A stretch of 64,000 nucleotides of DNA from Sedimentitalea arenosa (GCF_016428585.1 NZ_JAELVR010000002.1:124001-188000), one strand, 5' to 3'. Positions 10,206-19,402 are shown, numbered from the stretch's first letter. The notes: generated by a model not told the origin, from the letters alone. Numbers and translations are program-made.

Positions 10206-10634
10206 ATGGCGGCAACTGAAAGCACGGAATTCGTTGTCGCGACCAATGGCGTCGGTCTCTACGAAGTGACGGCAGAAATCGGTCGCTGGCTGGCCCGGAC
10301 GAAACGTCGCGACGCGCTTTTGACGCTTTTCGTGCGCCATACGTCCTGTTCGCTGCTCATTCAGGAAAACGCGGATCCCGACGTTCAGGACGATCTGGTC
10401 GCATTTCTTGAACGCCTTGTGCCGCCCGCGACGGATCCTTCCATGAAGTACCTTCGGCATACCTGTGAGGGACCTGACGACATGCCGGCCCATATCAAGG
10501 CGGCATTGCTGCCGGTCAGCCTGTCCATCCCGGTGGTCGATGGGCGGGCGATGCTGGGTACCTGGCAGGGCGTCTTCCTGTTCGAACATCGAAGTGCGCC
10601 GCACCGACGGCGGATCGCCGCGCATCTCGCCTAG
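10206..10634 (+). CDS. YjbQ-family protein (UPF0047)
   Basis: This 142-residue protein matches the compact YjbQ/UPF0047 family, whose members form trimers and have been described as having weak thiamine-phosphate synthase activity. Visible family features are LFVRHTSCSLLIQENADPDVQDDL near residues 40-63 (read as two blocks around HTSCSL and NADP) and a C-terminal GTWQGVFLFEHR block. Several histidines (HTS; RHTCEG) would form the metal site. It starts seven bases after the third secreted-protein gene. The biological role is uncertain even in characterised species. Confidence 0.85.
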   Translation: MAATESTEFVVATNGVGLYEVTAEIGRWLARTKRRDALLTLFVRHTSCSLLIQENADPDVQDDLVAFLERLVPPATDPSMKYLRHTCEGPDDMPAHIKAALLPVSLSIPVVDGRAMLGTWQGVFLFEHRSAPHRRRIAAHLA

Positions 10635-10693
10635 AGGCAAATCCAGCATCTAGCGGTCTCATTTCTCCCCTACCCAAATCCTAGAGGCTTTCG

Positions 10694-10729
10694 TATAGTT
10701 GTGGATAAGTGGACCAGAGTGTCCACAAC
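10694..10729 (+). promoter_or_regulatory. nrdR upstream region: -10-like box, DnaA box, alternative hairpins
   Basis: TATAGT at 10694-10699 resembles a -10 box. TGTGGATAA at 10700-10708 is the exact complement of the consensus DnaA box TTATCCACA. The right arm at 10721-10729 can pair in two exclusive ways: GTTGTGGA (10698-10705) with TCCACAAC (10722-10729), or GTGGAC (10709-10714) with GTCCAC (10721-10726). No clear -35 box is visible. The region ends 30 bases before the nrdR start, so it may act at the DNA level, in the mRNA leader, or both. Confidence 0.5.
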
Positions 10730-10759
10730 CAGAGGCAGATCAAATGAGGGGGATGGCCG

Positions 10760-11224
10760 ATGCGCTGCCCGTATTGCGGTAACATTGACACGCAGGTCAA
10801 GGATTCACGCCCGGCAGAGGATCACGTCGCGATCCGCAGGCGGCGGTTCTGTCCGGCCTGTGGCGGGCGGTTCACCACCTACGAGCGGGTGCAGTTGCGC
10901 GACCTGGTCGTCATCAAATCCAGCGGCAAACGCGAGGATTTCGACCGCGACAAGCTGGAGCGCTCGATCCGGATTTCCATGCAGAAGCGCCCGATCGAGC
11001 CCGAGCGTATTGACCAGATGATATCAGGCCTCGTGCGCCGGCTTGAGAGCATGGGCGAAACCGACATTTCCTCGAGCAAGATCGGTGAGATCGTGATGGA
11101 GGCGCTCGCCCGGATCGACACAGTTGCCTATGTGCGGTTCGCCAGTGTGTACAAGAATTTCCAGGCGGCGGATGATTTCGAGGATTTCGTGCACGAACTG
11201 CGCCCGAAGACGCCGGAAGAGTGA
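10760..11224 (+). CDS. nrdR: Transcriptional repressor NrdR
   Basis: This 154-residue protein is the nucleotide-sensing repressor of ribonucleotide reductase genes. The N-terminal zinc ribbon has Cys3, Cys6, Cys31 and Cys34 ([19 protein letters not shown]), followed by an ATP-cone domain beginning near [11 protein letters not shown]. Length is standard for NrdR. Its TGA overlaps the GTG start of ribD (GTGA at 11221-11224), the common nrdR-ribD pairing. The preceding 125 bases contain a perfect DnaA-box 9-mer and overlapping inverted repeats. Confidence 0.97.
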   Translation: MRCPYCGNIDTQVKDSRPAEDHVAIRRRRFCPACGGRFTTYERVQLRDLVVIKSSGKREDFDRDKLERSIRISMQKRPIEPERIDQMISGLVRRLESMGETDISSSKIGEIVMEALARIDTVAYVRFASVYKNFQAADDFEDFVHELRPKTPEE

Positions 11225-12330
11225 CGCAGGACGACAATCGTTTCATGGCGCTCGCCCTCTCCTTGGGGCGGCGCGGCCTGGGGCAGTGCTGGCCCAACCC
11301 GGCGGTCGGCTGCATCATCGTGAACAAGGGTCGTATCGTCGGACGCGGCTGGACACAGCCGGGCGGACGGCCCCATGCGGAAACCGTTGCGCTGGCCATG
11401 GCCGGTGCGCTTGCGCATGGCGCCACGGCCTATGTGACGCTGGAGCCCTGTGCTCATCATGGCCTGACGCCGCCCTGCAGCGATGCGCTGATCGCGGCCG
11501 GGATCGCCCGCGTCGTCGCGCCGATGGAAGACAGCGACGCAAGGGTCGCGGGGCAGGGGTTCAAGGCCTTGAAGGCCGCGGGCATCAGCGTTGTGACCGG
11601 CTGCTTGGTCGAGCGGGCGCAACAGGATCATGCGGGCTTTTTCCTGCGCTGCGAACAGGGGCGTCCCCTCGTCACCCTGAAGCTTGCGAGCAGCTTTGAT
11701 GGGCGAATTGCGACCGCGACGGGGGAAAGCCAATGGATCACCGGTCCGGCGGCGCGGCGCGTCGTGCACGGGCTGCGCGCATGCCACGATGCGGTGATGG
11801 TGGGGGCGGGAACCGCGCGCGCAGATGATCCGTCGCTGACCGTGCGCGACATCGGCGTTCACAGGCAGCCCGTGCGCGTGGTCGTCTCGCGCCATCTCGA
11901 CCTGCCGTTGCTGGGAAACCTCGCGCGTACTGCCAAGGAAGTGCCGGTCTGGATCTGCCACGGCGAGAGCGCGGATGCAGACCGGATCCGCGCCTGGGAG
12001 GGTCTCGGTGCGCGGCTCTTGCCCTGTGCCGTGAACGGCATGCAGCTCGATCCGGTGGACGTGGTGCACAAGCTCGGGCAGAGCGGACTCACACGGGTTT
12101 TTTGCGAGGGCGGCGGAGCGCTCGCGGCTTCTCTGCTGGCAGCGGATCTGGTGGACGAGCTTGTGGGTTTCACCGCGGGCCGCCTGATCGGAGCCGAAGG
12201 ATTGCCCTGCGTTGGAGCCTTGGGGGTCGACAGGCTGGCGAGCGCGCCCCGGTTCGACCTGGTCGAGATGCGCCCCGTCGGAAACGACATCGCACATCGC
12301 TGGCGCCGGAGCTACCTGCGCCAGACGTGA
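11221..12330 (+). CDS. ribD: Bifunctional riboflavin biosynthesis deaminase/reductase RibD
   Basis: This 369-residue protein carries out the second and third steps of riboflavin synthesis: deamination of the diaminopyrimidine, then NADPH-dependent reduction of its ribosyl side chain. The N-terminal CMP/dCMP deaminase-like domain has the zinc site His52-x-Glu54 (HAE), Cys77 and Cys86 (PCAHH ... PPC). The C-terminal half is a DHFR-like reductase ([20 protein letters not shown]). GTG at 11221 is the start, coupled to nrdR. The 3' end overlaps kpsC on the other strand by 19 bases, which separates ribD from the rest of the rib genes. Confidence 0.96.
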   Translation: MTQDDNRFMALALSLGRRGLGQCWPNPAVGCIIVNKGRIVGRGWTQPGGRPHAETVALAMAGALAHGATAYVTLEPCAHHGLTPPCSDALIAAGIARVVAPMEDSDARVAGQGFKALKAAGISVVTGCLVERAQQDHAGFFLRCEQGRPLVTLKLASSFDGRIATATGESQWITGPAARRVVHGLRACHDAVMVGAGTARADDPSLTVRDIGVHRQPVRVVVSRHLDLPLLGNLARTAKEVPVWICHGESADADRIRAWEGLGARLLPCAVNGMQLDPVDVVHKLGQSGLTRVFCEGGGALAASLLAADLVDELVGFTAGRLIGAEGLPCVGALGVDRLASAPRFDLVEMRPVGNDIAHRWRRSYLRQT

Positions 12331-14315
12331 GCCTGTGTCGCGAAGAGACCCTGAAGTTTGGAAAGAACCCGGTTTCCCGTGCCTCGGCACGGTACGTGGC
12401 CTGCGAGCAGACGTTCGACCAGAACCTCCACCGGGCAGATCTGTCCGGTGCACGGATCAAGGTAGCGCGGATAGTCAATCAGCGCCGCGTGGACAAGGCC
12501 GGCGAGGTCGGGACGCGCCGTGCGACGCGCCGGCTGCTCCACCAGATCCGTCGTCAAACCCCAGCCGGCGTAGAATGGCCTGCCGACGGTCGTCACCGGC
12601 ACTCCGCGCAGCAGTGCCTCGAATCCCATGAGCGAGGTGATCGTCCAGACCGCATCCACCTGACCGAGCAGCGTGGACGGATCGCACTCCGAGGCGATCA
12701 GGTCTGCAACATCGGCGGGAATGGCCCCGGGCCGCAGACCTGCTTCGACATCCGGATGCGGCTTGTAGATCAAGGTGGCGGCGGGTTCCGCAACGCGCGC
12801 GGCCTTTAGAAGTTCGGTATTGCTGCGGATCGTATCCGCCCCGTGTTTGATCGAGGCATCGTCTTCGACCTGGCCGACGACCAACACCCGGCGCCCTTCT
12901 GGCAGGTCGCGCAAAGCGCCGCCTGTGTTGTACTTGCTCAAACCACCAGAAGTGATGCTGGTGATCAGGCGCTCGGCGCGACGGCGCTCGTCTGCACGCA
13001 GCGTTGCGCGGCGCGCGATCAACTGCTCGAGCCGGCTGGATCGGGTTGGATCGTAGTAGATCCCCAGATCGTCGACCACCAGCGACAGCGGCGCGACCAA
13101 GTCGGCACCAAGACCCCGCGAGCGAAGAAAGCCGTCCTCGACGCGGGCCGCGGTGTCGGCATCGACCGCCTTACTGGCCCAGACCATCTGCCGTCGCCGG
13201 GTGTCCGCCTTGAGCCGCTCGGTGAAAACGACTTTCCGTTCCTGCCCAAAGAAACTCTGGATTGACGGGCGTTTCCACAGGTTGATGCCACGGGCGGCCC
13301 AGCCGCGCCGATCCTGCCGCCAGGCGCGCACCTGCGCTTCGAGCGTGTCGATCACGGTTTCAAGTTGGCAGAGCCGGTCGCGGAACGGATCATACCAGGT
13401 CGGATAGAGGATCATCGCCGCGGCAAACAATTGCGCGCGGGTCAGGCGACGCACCCGGCGAGGCACCGGGTCTTCGTCCTCGGTCAGCCCCCAACCGGCA
13501 TAGAAGGGCTGGCCGAAGACACGCGGCCTGTGCCCGGCGAGGATCGCCTCGAAGCCCAACTGCGAGGACACCGTGTAGACGCCGACCGCGCCGTCGAGCA
13601 GCGCCCAGGGATTGACCGGATCGGTCAGGATGCGAACGCGCTTGCTGGTATCGGCATTGGTGTAGTGCCCGTCACGATAGCCTGCGAGCGTTTCCGGATG
13701 GGACTTGATGACCACCGGCACGCCGGGATGCTCCTCCTGCGCGAAGACAAGCATCTCTCGGAACCGAGCGCGACCGGCGTTGGTCGTTTTGAGCGATGCA
13801 TCGTCGCGTGTCTGGTCCACAACCAGAACGTAGCTGGGATCCGGGCAGGGGAGGTCAGGATCGAAGCTGTTGTACTTGGACAGGGCCGAATTCCGAAGTC
13901 GCGCCATGGCATTGCGCGCTCGGTCCAGCAGCGCGGTGTCGTCAAGCGGCGCGCTAGTCAGCAAGCGCTCGAGGTCCGACGGCACGCTCGAGTCGAAATG
14001 CACCCCGCTGCGATCCAGAACCAACCCCATCGGTGCATCCCCGGCGCGTCCGGGACGGATCGACCTCAGAAAGGCATCCTCGACGGTCAGGAGAGGGGTT
14101 CCGCGACGGGCCGCGACGAAGCGGCCACGGTGGGCGGTCGGGCTGTTGCCCCAGATCGCGACACGGTCCTGCGAGCCCGGCAGTCCCAGCCGCAGGTCGT
14201 ATCCGGCCAGTTGCAGGATGCGGCGCACCCGGCCACTGCGCCAGAAGCCTGCATTGTAGGCGAAGAGATGCTGCCGCTCTGTGCCGCCGCTTAGCCCCAT
14301 GCCGGGGTCGCCCAT
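12312..14315 (-). CDS. kpsC: Capsule polysaccharide biosynthesis beta-Kdo transferase KpsC
   Basis: This 667-residue protein resembles KpsC, the two-domain retaining beta-Kdo glycosyltransferase that builds the poly-Kdo linker on phosphatidylglycerol for group 2 capsules. Two related halves are visible: GVHFDSS ... LERLL with PSYVLVVDQTRDDAS in the first (about residues 80-330), and GIYYDPT ... LEQLI with RRVLVVGQVEDDAS in the second (about 400-640). Each half has an HPET- or HPDVE-type block and a PFYAGWGLT block. I start at the ATG at 14315, two bases past the preceding gene's stop; an in-frame start at 14390 would overlap that gene by 73 bases. It is third in a kpsS-export lipoprotein-kpsC operon. 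Confidence 0.92.
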   Translation of the reverse strand: MGDPGMGLSGGTERQHLFAYNAGFWRSGRVRRILQLAGYDLRLGLPGSQDRVAIWGNSPTAHRGRFVAARRGTPLLTVEDAFLRSIRPGRAGDAPMGLVLDRSGVHFDSSVPSDLERLLTSAPLDDTALLDRARNAMARLRNSALSKYNSFDPDLPCPDPSYVLVVDQTRDDASLKTTNAGRARFREMLVFAQEEHPGVPVVIKSHPETLAGYRDGHYTNADTSKRVRILTDPVNPWALLDGAVGVYTVSSQLGFEAILAGHRPRVFGQPFYAGWGLTEDEDPVPRRVRRLTRAQLFAAAMILYPTWYDPFRDRLCQLETVIDTLEAQVRAWRQDRRGWAARGINLWKRPSIQSFFGQERKVVFTERLKADTRRRQMVWASKAVDADTAARVEDGFLRSRGLGADLVAPLSLVVDDLGIYYDPTRSSRLEQLIARRATLRADERRRAERLITSITSGGLSKYNTGGALRDLPEGRRVLVVGQVEDDASIKHGADTIRSNTELLKAARVAEPAATLIYKPHPDVEAGLRPGAIPADVADLIASECDPSTLLGQVDAVWTITSLMGFEALLRGVPVTTVGRPFYAGWGLTTDLVEQPARRTARPDLAGLVHAALIDYPRYLDPCTGQICPVEVLVERLLAGHVPCRGTGNRVLSKLQGLFATQAHVWRR

Positions 14316-14317
14316 CT

Positions 14318-15448
14318 CTATTGGGTCAAGGTCGCGACATTCGCGAACGGCGTCAGGCCGCCAGCCACCAGCGAGATCGTCTTGGTCCACTGGGCATAGG
14401 GCGCCTCGGTGACATAGAGAGTGTCGTCGTCGCGGATCACGAAATCGCGCGCCATGAACAGGCCGTTGGGTTCCCTCAGGTTCAGCACATAGACCATCCG
14501 CTGTGCGCCCTGAAGATCACTGCGCCCCAGGACCTGACCGGCGATTTCGGCCGGTTCGTTGCGGATCACGAAAACGCCGGTCGGGTCCGACGCGGTGGGA
14601 ACCAAGCCGCCGACCTGGGCGATCGCTTCGAGGGCTGAGAGGTTCTGTGTCTCGAACTTGACCCGGGCCTGCTGGCTTGTCGCACCGATGGCGGTGAAGG
14701 ACCGCCGGTCTTCCTCTACAAGGATACGGTCTCCGCCGCGCAGGGCGATGTCGAGCCTCGGGTTGTCGAACAGATCCTGGAACCAGACCTTGCCGCGCTG
14801 GTCGCCTCGAATCACGGTGATCTGGGCGATTTCGGGCTCGATCGTGACGCCACCCGCGTTGGCGAGCATTGCTGACAATTTGCGCGTCGGACGCTCGATC
14901 GGATAAACGCCCTGTGCTCCGATGGCGCCGACCAGAGACACGGTCGAACCGTCCCCGGCGAGACGGCGCACCTGCACCTGCGGGTCAGGGGTCTGAAGTT
15001 CGAGTTTCTCGGTGATGATCTCGCGCAGTTCGTTCGGCGTGTTGCCGGCAGCCCTCAGACGTCCGGCATAGGGTACGAAGATATAGCCGGCCCCATCAAC
15101 CTGGACTTCTTCGAGCGCGGTCGAGTTTGCGGTTTCCCCCGACAGCAGTCCGTCATCGACGTTTTCCCAGATCGTGAGGCCGAGAACATCGCCGGGACGG
15201 ATCGTGTCGGATGTCAGTTCGGGCGCCGTAGCGAAGGCCTCGCTGAAGCCGAGCGCGGGCACCACGGCGGTGGCGCGGGTGACCCGATCGTTGACTTCGA
15301 CAACGAAGGCATCACCCTGTTGTTGCACGGACCCGGCATAGATCTGACGCTTGTTCGGGCCGACCTGGGGCAGCGTGCAACCGGCGACGATGCCAAGCGA
15401 CATGACAAGAGCGACAGGCAGCGCCCATCGTGACGAAGCGGATTTCAC
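14318..15448 (-). CDS. Outer-membrane polysaccharide export lipoprotein (OPX/Wza-KpsD type)
   Basis: This 376-residue protein fits the polysaccharide biosynthesis/export family, which forms or gates the outer-membrane capsule channel. GTG at 15448 is preferred because CAGGAG lies eight bases upstream on the coding strand and it places a lipoprotein signal first: KSASSRWALPVALVMSLGIVAGC, with lipobox IVAGC and Cys24. The poly-export domain (RPGDVLGLTIWEN; GAGYIFVPYAGRLRAAG) is followed by SLBB-like segments (VSLVGAIGAQGVYPI; FTAIGATSQQARVKF). It lies between kpsS and kpsC. No kpsE, kpsM or kpsT inner-membrane partner is in the window. Confidence 0.92.
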   Translation of the reverse strand: MKSASSRWALPVALVMSLGIVAGCTLPQVGPNKRQIYAGSVQQQGDAFVVEVNDRVTRATAVVPALGFSEAFATAPELTSDTIRPGDVLGLTIWENVDDGLLSGETANSTALEEVQVDGAGYIFVPYAGRLRAAGNTPNELREIITEKLELQTPDPQVQVRRLAGDGSTVSLVGAIGAQGVYPIERPTRKLSAMLANAGGVTIEPEIAQITVIRGDQRGKVWFQDLFDNPRLDIALRGGDRILVEEDRRSFTAIGATSQQARVKFETQNLSALEAIAQVGGLVPTASDPTGVFVIRNEPAEIAGQVLGRSDLQGAQRMVYVLNLREPNGLFMARDFVIRDDDTLYVTEAPYAQWTKTISLVAGGLTPFANVATLTQ

Positions 15449-15538
15449 TGCTCGGTCTCCTGACCTGTTATTAATTGCTTCAATTTGCTGGGACGTTAGC
15501 GAACTGCACAGCGCAAATCCACCAGGAGTACAGCTCAA

Positions 15539-16849
15539 CTATTGGATGAGTCGCAGCTGTTGCTCCTGTGCCGCTGTCGGTGTGAGCAGCGTTTCATAGG
15601 GATCGGTCGGGCTGAGCATCATGTCGGTGATCCGTCGCAGAGCGAGATTTCGGCTGCCACGGGCGTAAAAGCCCCCAGGAACCTGACTGGTGGCAAGCAG
15701 AAAACGGCGGTAGTCGGCATATGCGGCCGCATCCGGCGGCACCGGATCGGCGAAGAAGGCGGGCAGGGGCTGGTGCGAGACCAACTCGGGCTTGTCATAG
15801 ACCGCGCGCCCGAATGCGCGGACTGGCAAGTTGCGCCAAAGCGCCTGCTGTCCGGCGGTGGAATTGACCGTCACCACTGCGCGGGCTTCATCCAGCAGTG
15901 GCGCGAGCCGGCTTCCACCGACCACATGCACGCGCTCCGAAATCCCGGCCGCGCGGGCCAGCCGCAGGATCGTCCGGCGCAGTGGCACGCGTCCGTCTTC
16001 GAGCGGATGCGCCTTGAAGACGAGATGATGATGCCGCGGCGCCCCCGCGGCGAAGCCCGCGACCACGTCGGAGACGAAATCGAGCATCGAGGAAAAGGGG
16101 GAATGGGCGCGAAAATTGCTGTCGTGCTCCAGTTGCAGAAGCACCAGGTGATACGGAAAATGACCTTGGCGGATGCGATGAGTCGCGAAGCCGCGCTGAA
16201 GCGCGTGTACCGGTTGCATCAGAAGGCGCGACAGGTGCAGTTGGAACTCCCGCTGCACCGGAATCGATCTGTGCGGTGTGAAATGCGGGTAGGAACGGGT
16301 CTTTGCCAGCACGCACCCGTGATAGAGCGCGCCGTACAGCATGTGCCGTCGCATGTCGCCCCAATGGGCGGGTGGACGCTGGGGCGCGGCTCCGGTTTCG
16401 GCCAGCGCGGTTCGCATTTCCTCTATCGAAAGGTCCATCAACCTGGAGTTGCCGTTCGAGCCGTCACGCTCGTAGGTGATCCAGTAGGGCCTCAGATAGC
16501 CTTCCTCGAAGACGTGTACGGTGATGCCGCGCGATCTGGCCGCAGCTATGGCGATGGCATGCACCGGACGCATGTCGCCGTAGATCACAAGATCGCTGAC
16601 AAATCGCGTTTCGAACAGATAGTCGATCGTTTCGGGCCAATCCTGCAAGGGGCTGGGATGGGCGAGAAAGGTTTTCGCGTTCGGCCAGAACACCTGATCG
16701 CCCGCGTTGAAGCCCACGCGCAGAACACCCGCGCCGGTCGCCTCCAGCTGCCGTCCCAGCCTGCCGAAGAAGGGGCCATGCGGCCCCTGCAGGAACAGGA
16801 ATACCCGTTCCGAGGTCGTGCGGCGCGGCGATAAACGCGGCTTGGGCAT
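15539..16849 (-). CDS. kpsS: Capsule polysaccharide export/biosynthesis protein KpsS
   Basis: This 436-residue protein resembles KpsS, the beta-Kdo transferase that adds the first Kdo to lyso-phosphatidylglycerol in group 2 capsule assembly. Family-like blocks are FLFLQGPHGPFFGRLG at the N-terminus, then GYLRPYWITYERDG, VLLQLEHDSNFRAHSPF and VNSTAGQQAL with RAFGRAVYD near the C-terminus. The first ATG in the frame is at 16849; an earlier TTG at 16903 is possible. It is the first gene of the inverted capsule operon and is divergent from ribE, with a 127-base shared region. Confidence 0.9.
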   Translation of the reverse strand: MPKPRLSPRRTTSERVFLFLQGPHGPFFGRLGRQLEATGAGVLRVGFNAGDQVFWPNAKTFLAHPSPLQDWPETIDYLFETRFVSDLVIYGDMRPVHAIAIAAARSRGITVHVFEEGYLRPYWITYERDGSNGNSRLMDLSIEEMRTALAETGAAPQRPPAHWGDMRRHMLYGALYHGCVLAKTRSYPHFTPHRSIPVQREFQLHLSRLLMQPVHALQRGFATHRIRQGHFPYHLVLLQLEHDSNFRAHSPFSSMLDFVSDVVAGFAAGAPRHHHLVFKAHPLEDGRVPLRRTILRLARAAGISERVHVVGGSRLAPLLDEARAVVTVNSTAGQQALWRNLPVRAFGRAVYDKPELVSHQPLPAFFADPVPPDAAAYADYRRFLLATSQVPGGFYARGSRNLALRRITDMMLSPTDPYETLLTPTAAQEQQLRLIQ

Positions 16850-16976
16850 GTCGTGATCCCGGACGGTTTCGCGTACTATGGCGTCCGGTGGATCACGGCG
16901 CAAGGTCGCAGGGGCTTGCGGCGCGCAAGCGCGGCCGCTAGGTCGATTTCGCGGTCTAGGTCAGGGGAGCGACAGC

Positions 16977-17564
16977 ATGTTCACGGGCATCATCACCGAT
17001 ATCGGAACCATCCGGGAACTCGAGCAGCGCGGCGATCTGCGTGCGCGCATCGCAACCGGCTACGATACGGCCAAAATCGACATCGGCGCGTCGATCGCCA
17101 GTGACGGGGTATGCCTGACGGTGATCGGCCTGGGCGAGGACTGGTACGATGTGCAGGTCAGTGCCGAAACCGTGTCCAAGACCAATCTGGGGGACTGGAC
17201 GGTCGGCAAGCGGATCAACCTTGAACGTGCGCTGCGCGTCGGGGACGAATTGGGCGGTCACATCGTGTCGGGTCATGTCGACGGCGTGGCCGAGGTCGTC
17301 GACCTGCGGGAGGAGGGAGACAGCACGCGGGTTACGCTGCTGGCGCCGACCGAACTGGCGCGGTTTATCGCGCCCAAGGGATCGGTGGCGCTGAACGGAA
17401 CCTCGCTCACTGTGAACGAGGTGGATGGCGCACGCTTCGGGATCAATTTCATTCCCCACACCAAGACGGTAACGACTTGGGGCGAAGTGGCGCTCGGCGA
17501 TCGGGTCAATCTGGAGATCGACACCTTGGCGCGCTATGTGGCGCGGCTGGCCGAGACGGTCTGA
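16977..17564 (+). CDS. ribE: Riboflavin synthase, alpha subunit
   Basis: This 195-residue enzyme converts two molecules of dimethyl-ribityllumazine into riboflavin and a pyrimidine that is recycled. It has the family's N-terminus, MFTGIITDIGTI, and two lumazine-binding repeats: SDGVCLTVIG with NLERAL and GGHIVSGHVDG in the first, and GSVALNGTSLTVNEVDG with FIPHT in the second. The ATG at 16977 follows AGGGGAG by about six bases. No FMN-riboswitch-like structure is evident in the 127 bases upstream, which it shares with the divergent kpsS. Confidence 0.96.
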   Translation: MFTGIITDIGTIRELEQRGDLRARIATGYDTAKIDIGASIASDGVCLTVIGLGEDWYDVQVSAETVSKTNLGDWTVGKRINLERALRVGDELGGHIVSGHVDGVAEVVDLREEGDSTRVTLLAPTELARFIAPKGSVALNGTSLTVNEVDGARFGINFIPHTKTVTTWGEVALGDRVNLEIDTLARYVARLAETV

Positions 17565-17580
17565 GCATGTCCGACCGGAT

Positions 17581-17626
17581 TGGGGGCCAGCCCCCAAACC
17601 CCCGGAGTATTTCGGCAAAGATGAAG
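17581..17626 (+). repeat. Dispersed hairpin-plus-tail element, copy 2
   Basis: A perfect hairpin (TGGGGGC-CA-GCCCCCA, 17581-17596) is followed by AACCCCC and the tail at 17603-17626 containing GGAGTATTT and AAGATGAAG. It begins 17 bases after the ribE stop and 100 bases before the ribB start. Copy 3 at 56553 is nearly identical across both the hairpin and the tail. Confidence 0.65.
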
Positions 17627-17725
17627 CTGCGCTCGGACGTGGCGGCACGACCGTGCGGCACTGGTCATCATGACCCGAGTGGGCTATTGGCCTCTGACGA
17701 GGTCTCTGTGTGAAGGGTTCAGGCC

Positions 17726-18847
17726 ATGAGTTTTGCATCTCCCGGTCCGGTCGAGACCGATCTGCGCGACGCGATTTCCCCGATCGAGGAGATCATAGAT
17801 ATCGCGCGCCAAGGCAAGATGTTCATCCTGGTGGATCACGAGGATCGGGAGAACGAGGGCGACCTGGTGATCGCAGCCGAGTTCGCCGATGCCGAGGCAA
17901 TCAATTTCATGGCGACGCATGGCCGTGGTCTGATCTGTCTGCCGATGACAGCGGAGCGCATCGATCGACTTGGCCTGCCGATGATGGCGGTCAACAACTC
18001 CTCGCGTCATGAAACGCCGTTCACCGTGTCGATTGAGGCGCGCGAGGGGGTGTCGACGGGGATTTCCGCTCCCGACCGCGCCCATACGGTCGCCACGGCG
18101 ATCAACGAGCAGAACACCATGGCCTCGCTGGCGACGCCGGGCCATGTCTTCCCGCTGCGCGCCCGTCAAGGTGGCGTTCTGGTGCGTGCGGGCCATACCG
18201 AGGCGGCGGTGGACATCGCGCGCCTTGCCGGCTTGAAGCCCGCCGGTGTGATCTGCGAGATCATGAATGCCGACGGCACCATGGCGCGCCTGCCGGAATT
18301 GGTGACATTCGCCCGTGAACACGGACTGAAGATCGGGACGATCTCGGACCTGATCGCCTATCGCAGCCTCAACGACAACCTCGTCAAGCAGACGGCGCAC
18401 CACATGGTGACCTCGGAATACGGCGGCGCGTGGGACATGCGCATCTTCACGGACCAGACCCACGGGATCGAACATGTCGCTCTGATCAAGGGCGACATCA
18501 CAACGCCCGAACCGGTCCTGATCCGCACCCACGCGCTGCACGAGGCTTCCGACGTGCTGGGACTGGGGCCCAAGCCCGCGCGCGAGTTGCCCCGCGCTAT
18601 GGAACTGATCGCGGAGGAGGGGCGCGGCGTCGTCTGCCTGTTCCGCGAGGCGCGTCATTCGCTCTATGCGCAGGAAGACGAGGGTCCACGCACGATCAAG
18701 CAGACCGGGTTGGGGGCGCAGATCCTGTCGTCCCTTGGTCTTCGCCAGATGATCCTGCTGACGGATTCCCCGCAAACCCGCTATCTCGGCCTCGATGCCT
18801 ATGGTTTGACCATCGTCGGCACCCGACCGATCATGCCGAAGGACTGA
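17726..18847 (+). CDS. ribB: 3,4-dihydroxy-2-butanone 4-phosphate synthase with degenerate GTP cyclohydrolase II domain
   Basis: This 373-residue RibBA-shaped protein joins two domains. Residues ~18-215 are an intact DHBP synthase, with DRENEGD at 40-46 and the [10 protein letters not shown] block, which makes the four-carbon unit for lumazine. Residues ~216-373 align in position with GTP cyclohydrolase II, but the expected zinc-site RxHSEC-x-TGD ... LRCDCG segment reads [15 protein letters not shown] (267 onward) and has none of the three cysteines. The RQEGRGIGL catalytic block is also replaced ([11 protein letters not shown]). The second half is therefore probably inactive in GTP hydrolysis, as in RibBX-type proteins, and a separate ribA is expected elsewhere. 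Confidence 0.9.
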   Translation: MSFASPGPVETDLRDAISPIEEIIDIARQGKMFILVDHEDRENEGDLVIAAEFADAEAINFMATHGRGLICLPMTAERIDRLGLPMMAVNNSSRHETPFTVSIEAREGVSTGISAPDRAHTVATAINEQNTMASLATPGHVFPLRARQGGVLVRAGHTEAAVDIARLAGLKPAGVICEIMNADGTMARLPELVTFAREHGLKIGTISDLIAYRSLNDNLVKQTAHHMVTSEYGGAWDMRIFTDQTHGIEHVALIKGDITTPEPVLIRTHALHEASDVLGLGPKPARELPRAMELIAEEGRGVVCLFREARHSLYAQEDEGPRTIKQTGLGAQILSSLGLRQMILLTDSPQTRYLGLDAYGLTIVGTRPIMPKD

Positions 18848-18850
18848 TAC

Positions 18851-19402
18851 ATGGCTGGAACCGAAACCCATTACATCCTACCGCGCCCGGAATTCGACAG
18901 GCCGGTCAAGCTGTTGATCGTGGTCGCGCCCTACTACAAGGACATCGCTGACGACCTGGTTGCGGGCGCGAAGGCCGAGATTGAGGCCGTTGAGGGCTCC
19001 TGGGAGCTGGTCGAAGTTCCCGGCGCGCTGGAAGTGCCGACAGCGATCGGGATCGCCGACCGCACGTCGAATTTCGACGGATATGTGGCGCTCGGCTGCG
19101 TAATCCGGGGCGAGACGACCCATTACGAGACGGTCTGCAATGACAGCAGTCGCGCGATCCAGCTGATGGGTCTGCAGGGTCTGTGCATCGGCAATGGTAT
19201 TCTGACCGTCGAAAACCGCCAACAGGCGGTTGTGCGGGCGGATCCGGACCAGCAGAACAAGGGCGGTGGCGCCGCTGCGGCTGCCTTGCATCTGATCGCG
19301 CTGGCCCGTAAGTGGGGCGGCCAGACCAAGGGAGTCGGGTTCAAACCTCCCGCCGACCCGATCCGGCTGGCCGGAAAGAACGACGGATCCACCATCGCAT
19401 GA
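18851..19402 (+). CDS. ribH: 6,7-dimethyl-8-ribityllumazine synthase
   Basis: This 183-residue enzyme condenses the RibD product with dihydroxybutanone phosphate. The family blocks are present: VPGALEVPTAI, then ALGCVIRGETTHYE with the phosphate- and substrate-binding residues, and GILTVEN. A C-terminal extension of about 20 residues (TKGVGFKPPADPIRLAGKN) goes beyond the usual end. It starts three bases after ribB and its TGA overlaps the nusB ATG (ATGA at 19399-19402), the widespread ribH-nusB pairing. Confidence 0.96.
   Translation: MAGTETHYILPRPEFDRPVKLLIVVAPYYKDIADDLVAGAKAEIEAVEGSWELVEVPGALEVPTAIGIADRTSNFDGYVALGCVIRGETTHYETVCNDSSRAIQLMGLQGLCIGNGILTVENRQQAVVRADPDQQNKGGGAAAAALHLIALARKWGGQTKGVGFKPPADPIRLAGKNDGSTIA

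Noticed and set aside
15542-16834. 430-codon plus-strand frame over kpsS
   Set aside because: Antisense to kpsS; the plus-strand product has shadow-type composition, whereas the minus-strand product matches KpsS.
16850-16976. Possible FMN riboswitch upstream of ribE
   Set aside because: The region is only 127 bases, is shared with divergent kpsS, and does not show the conserved RFN-element helices.
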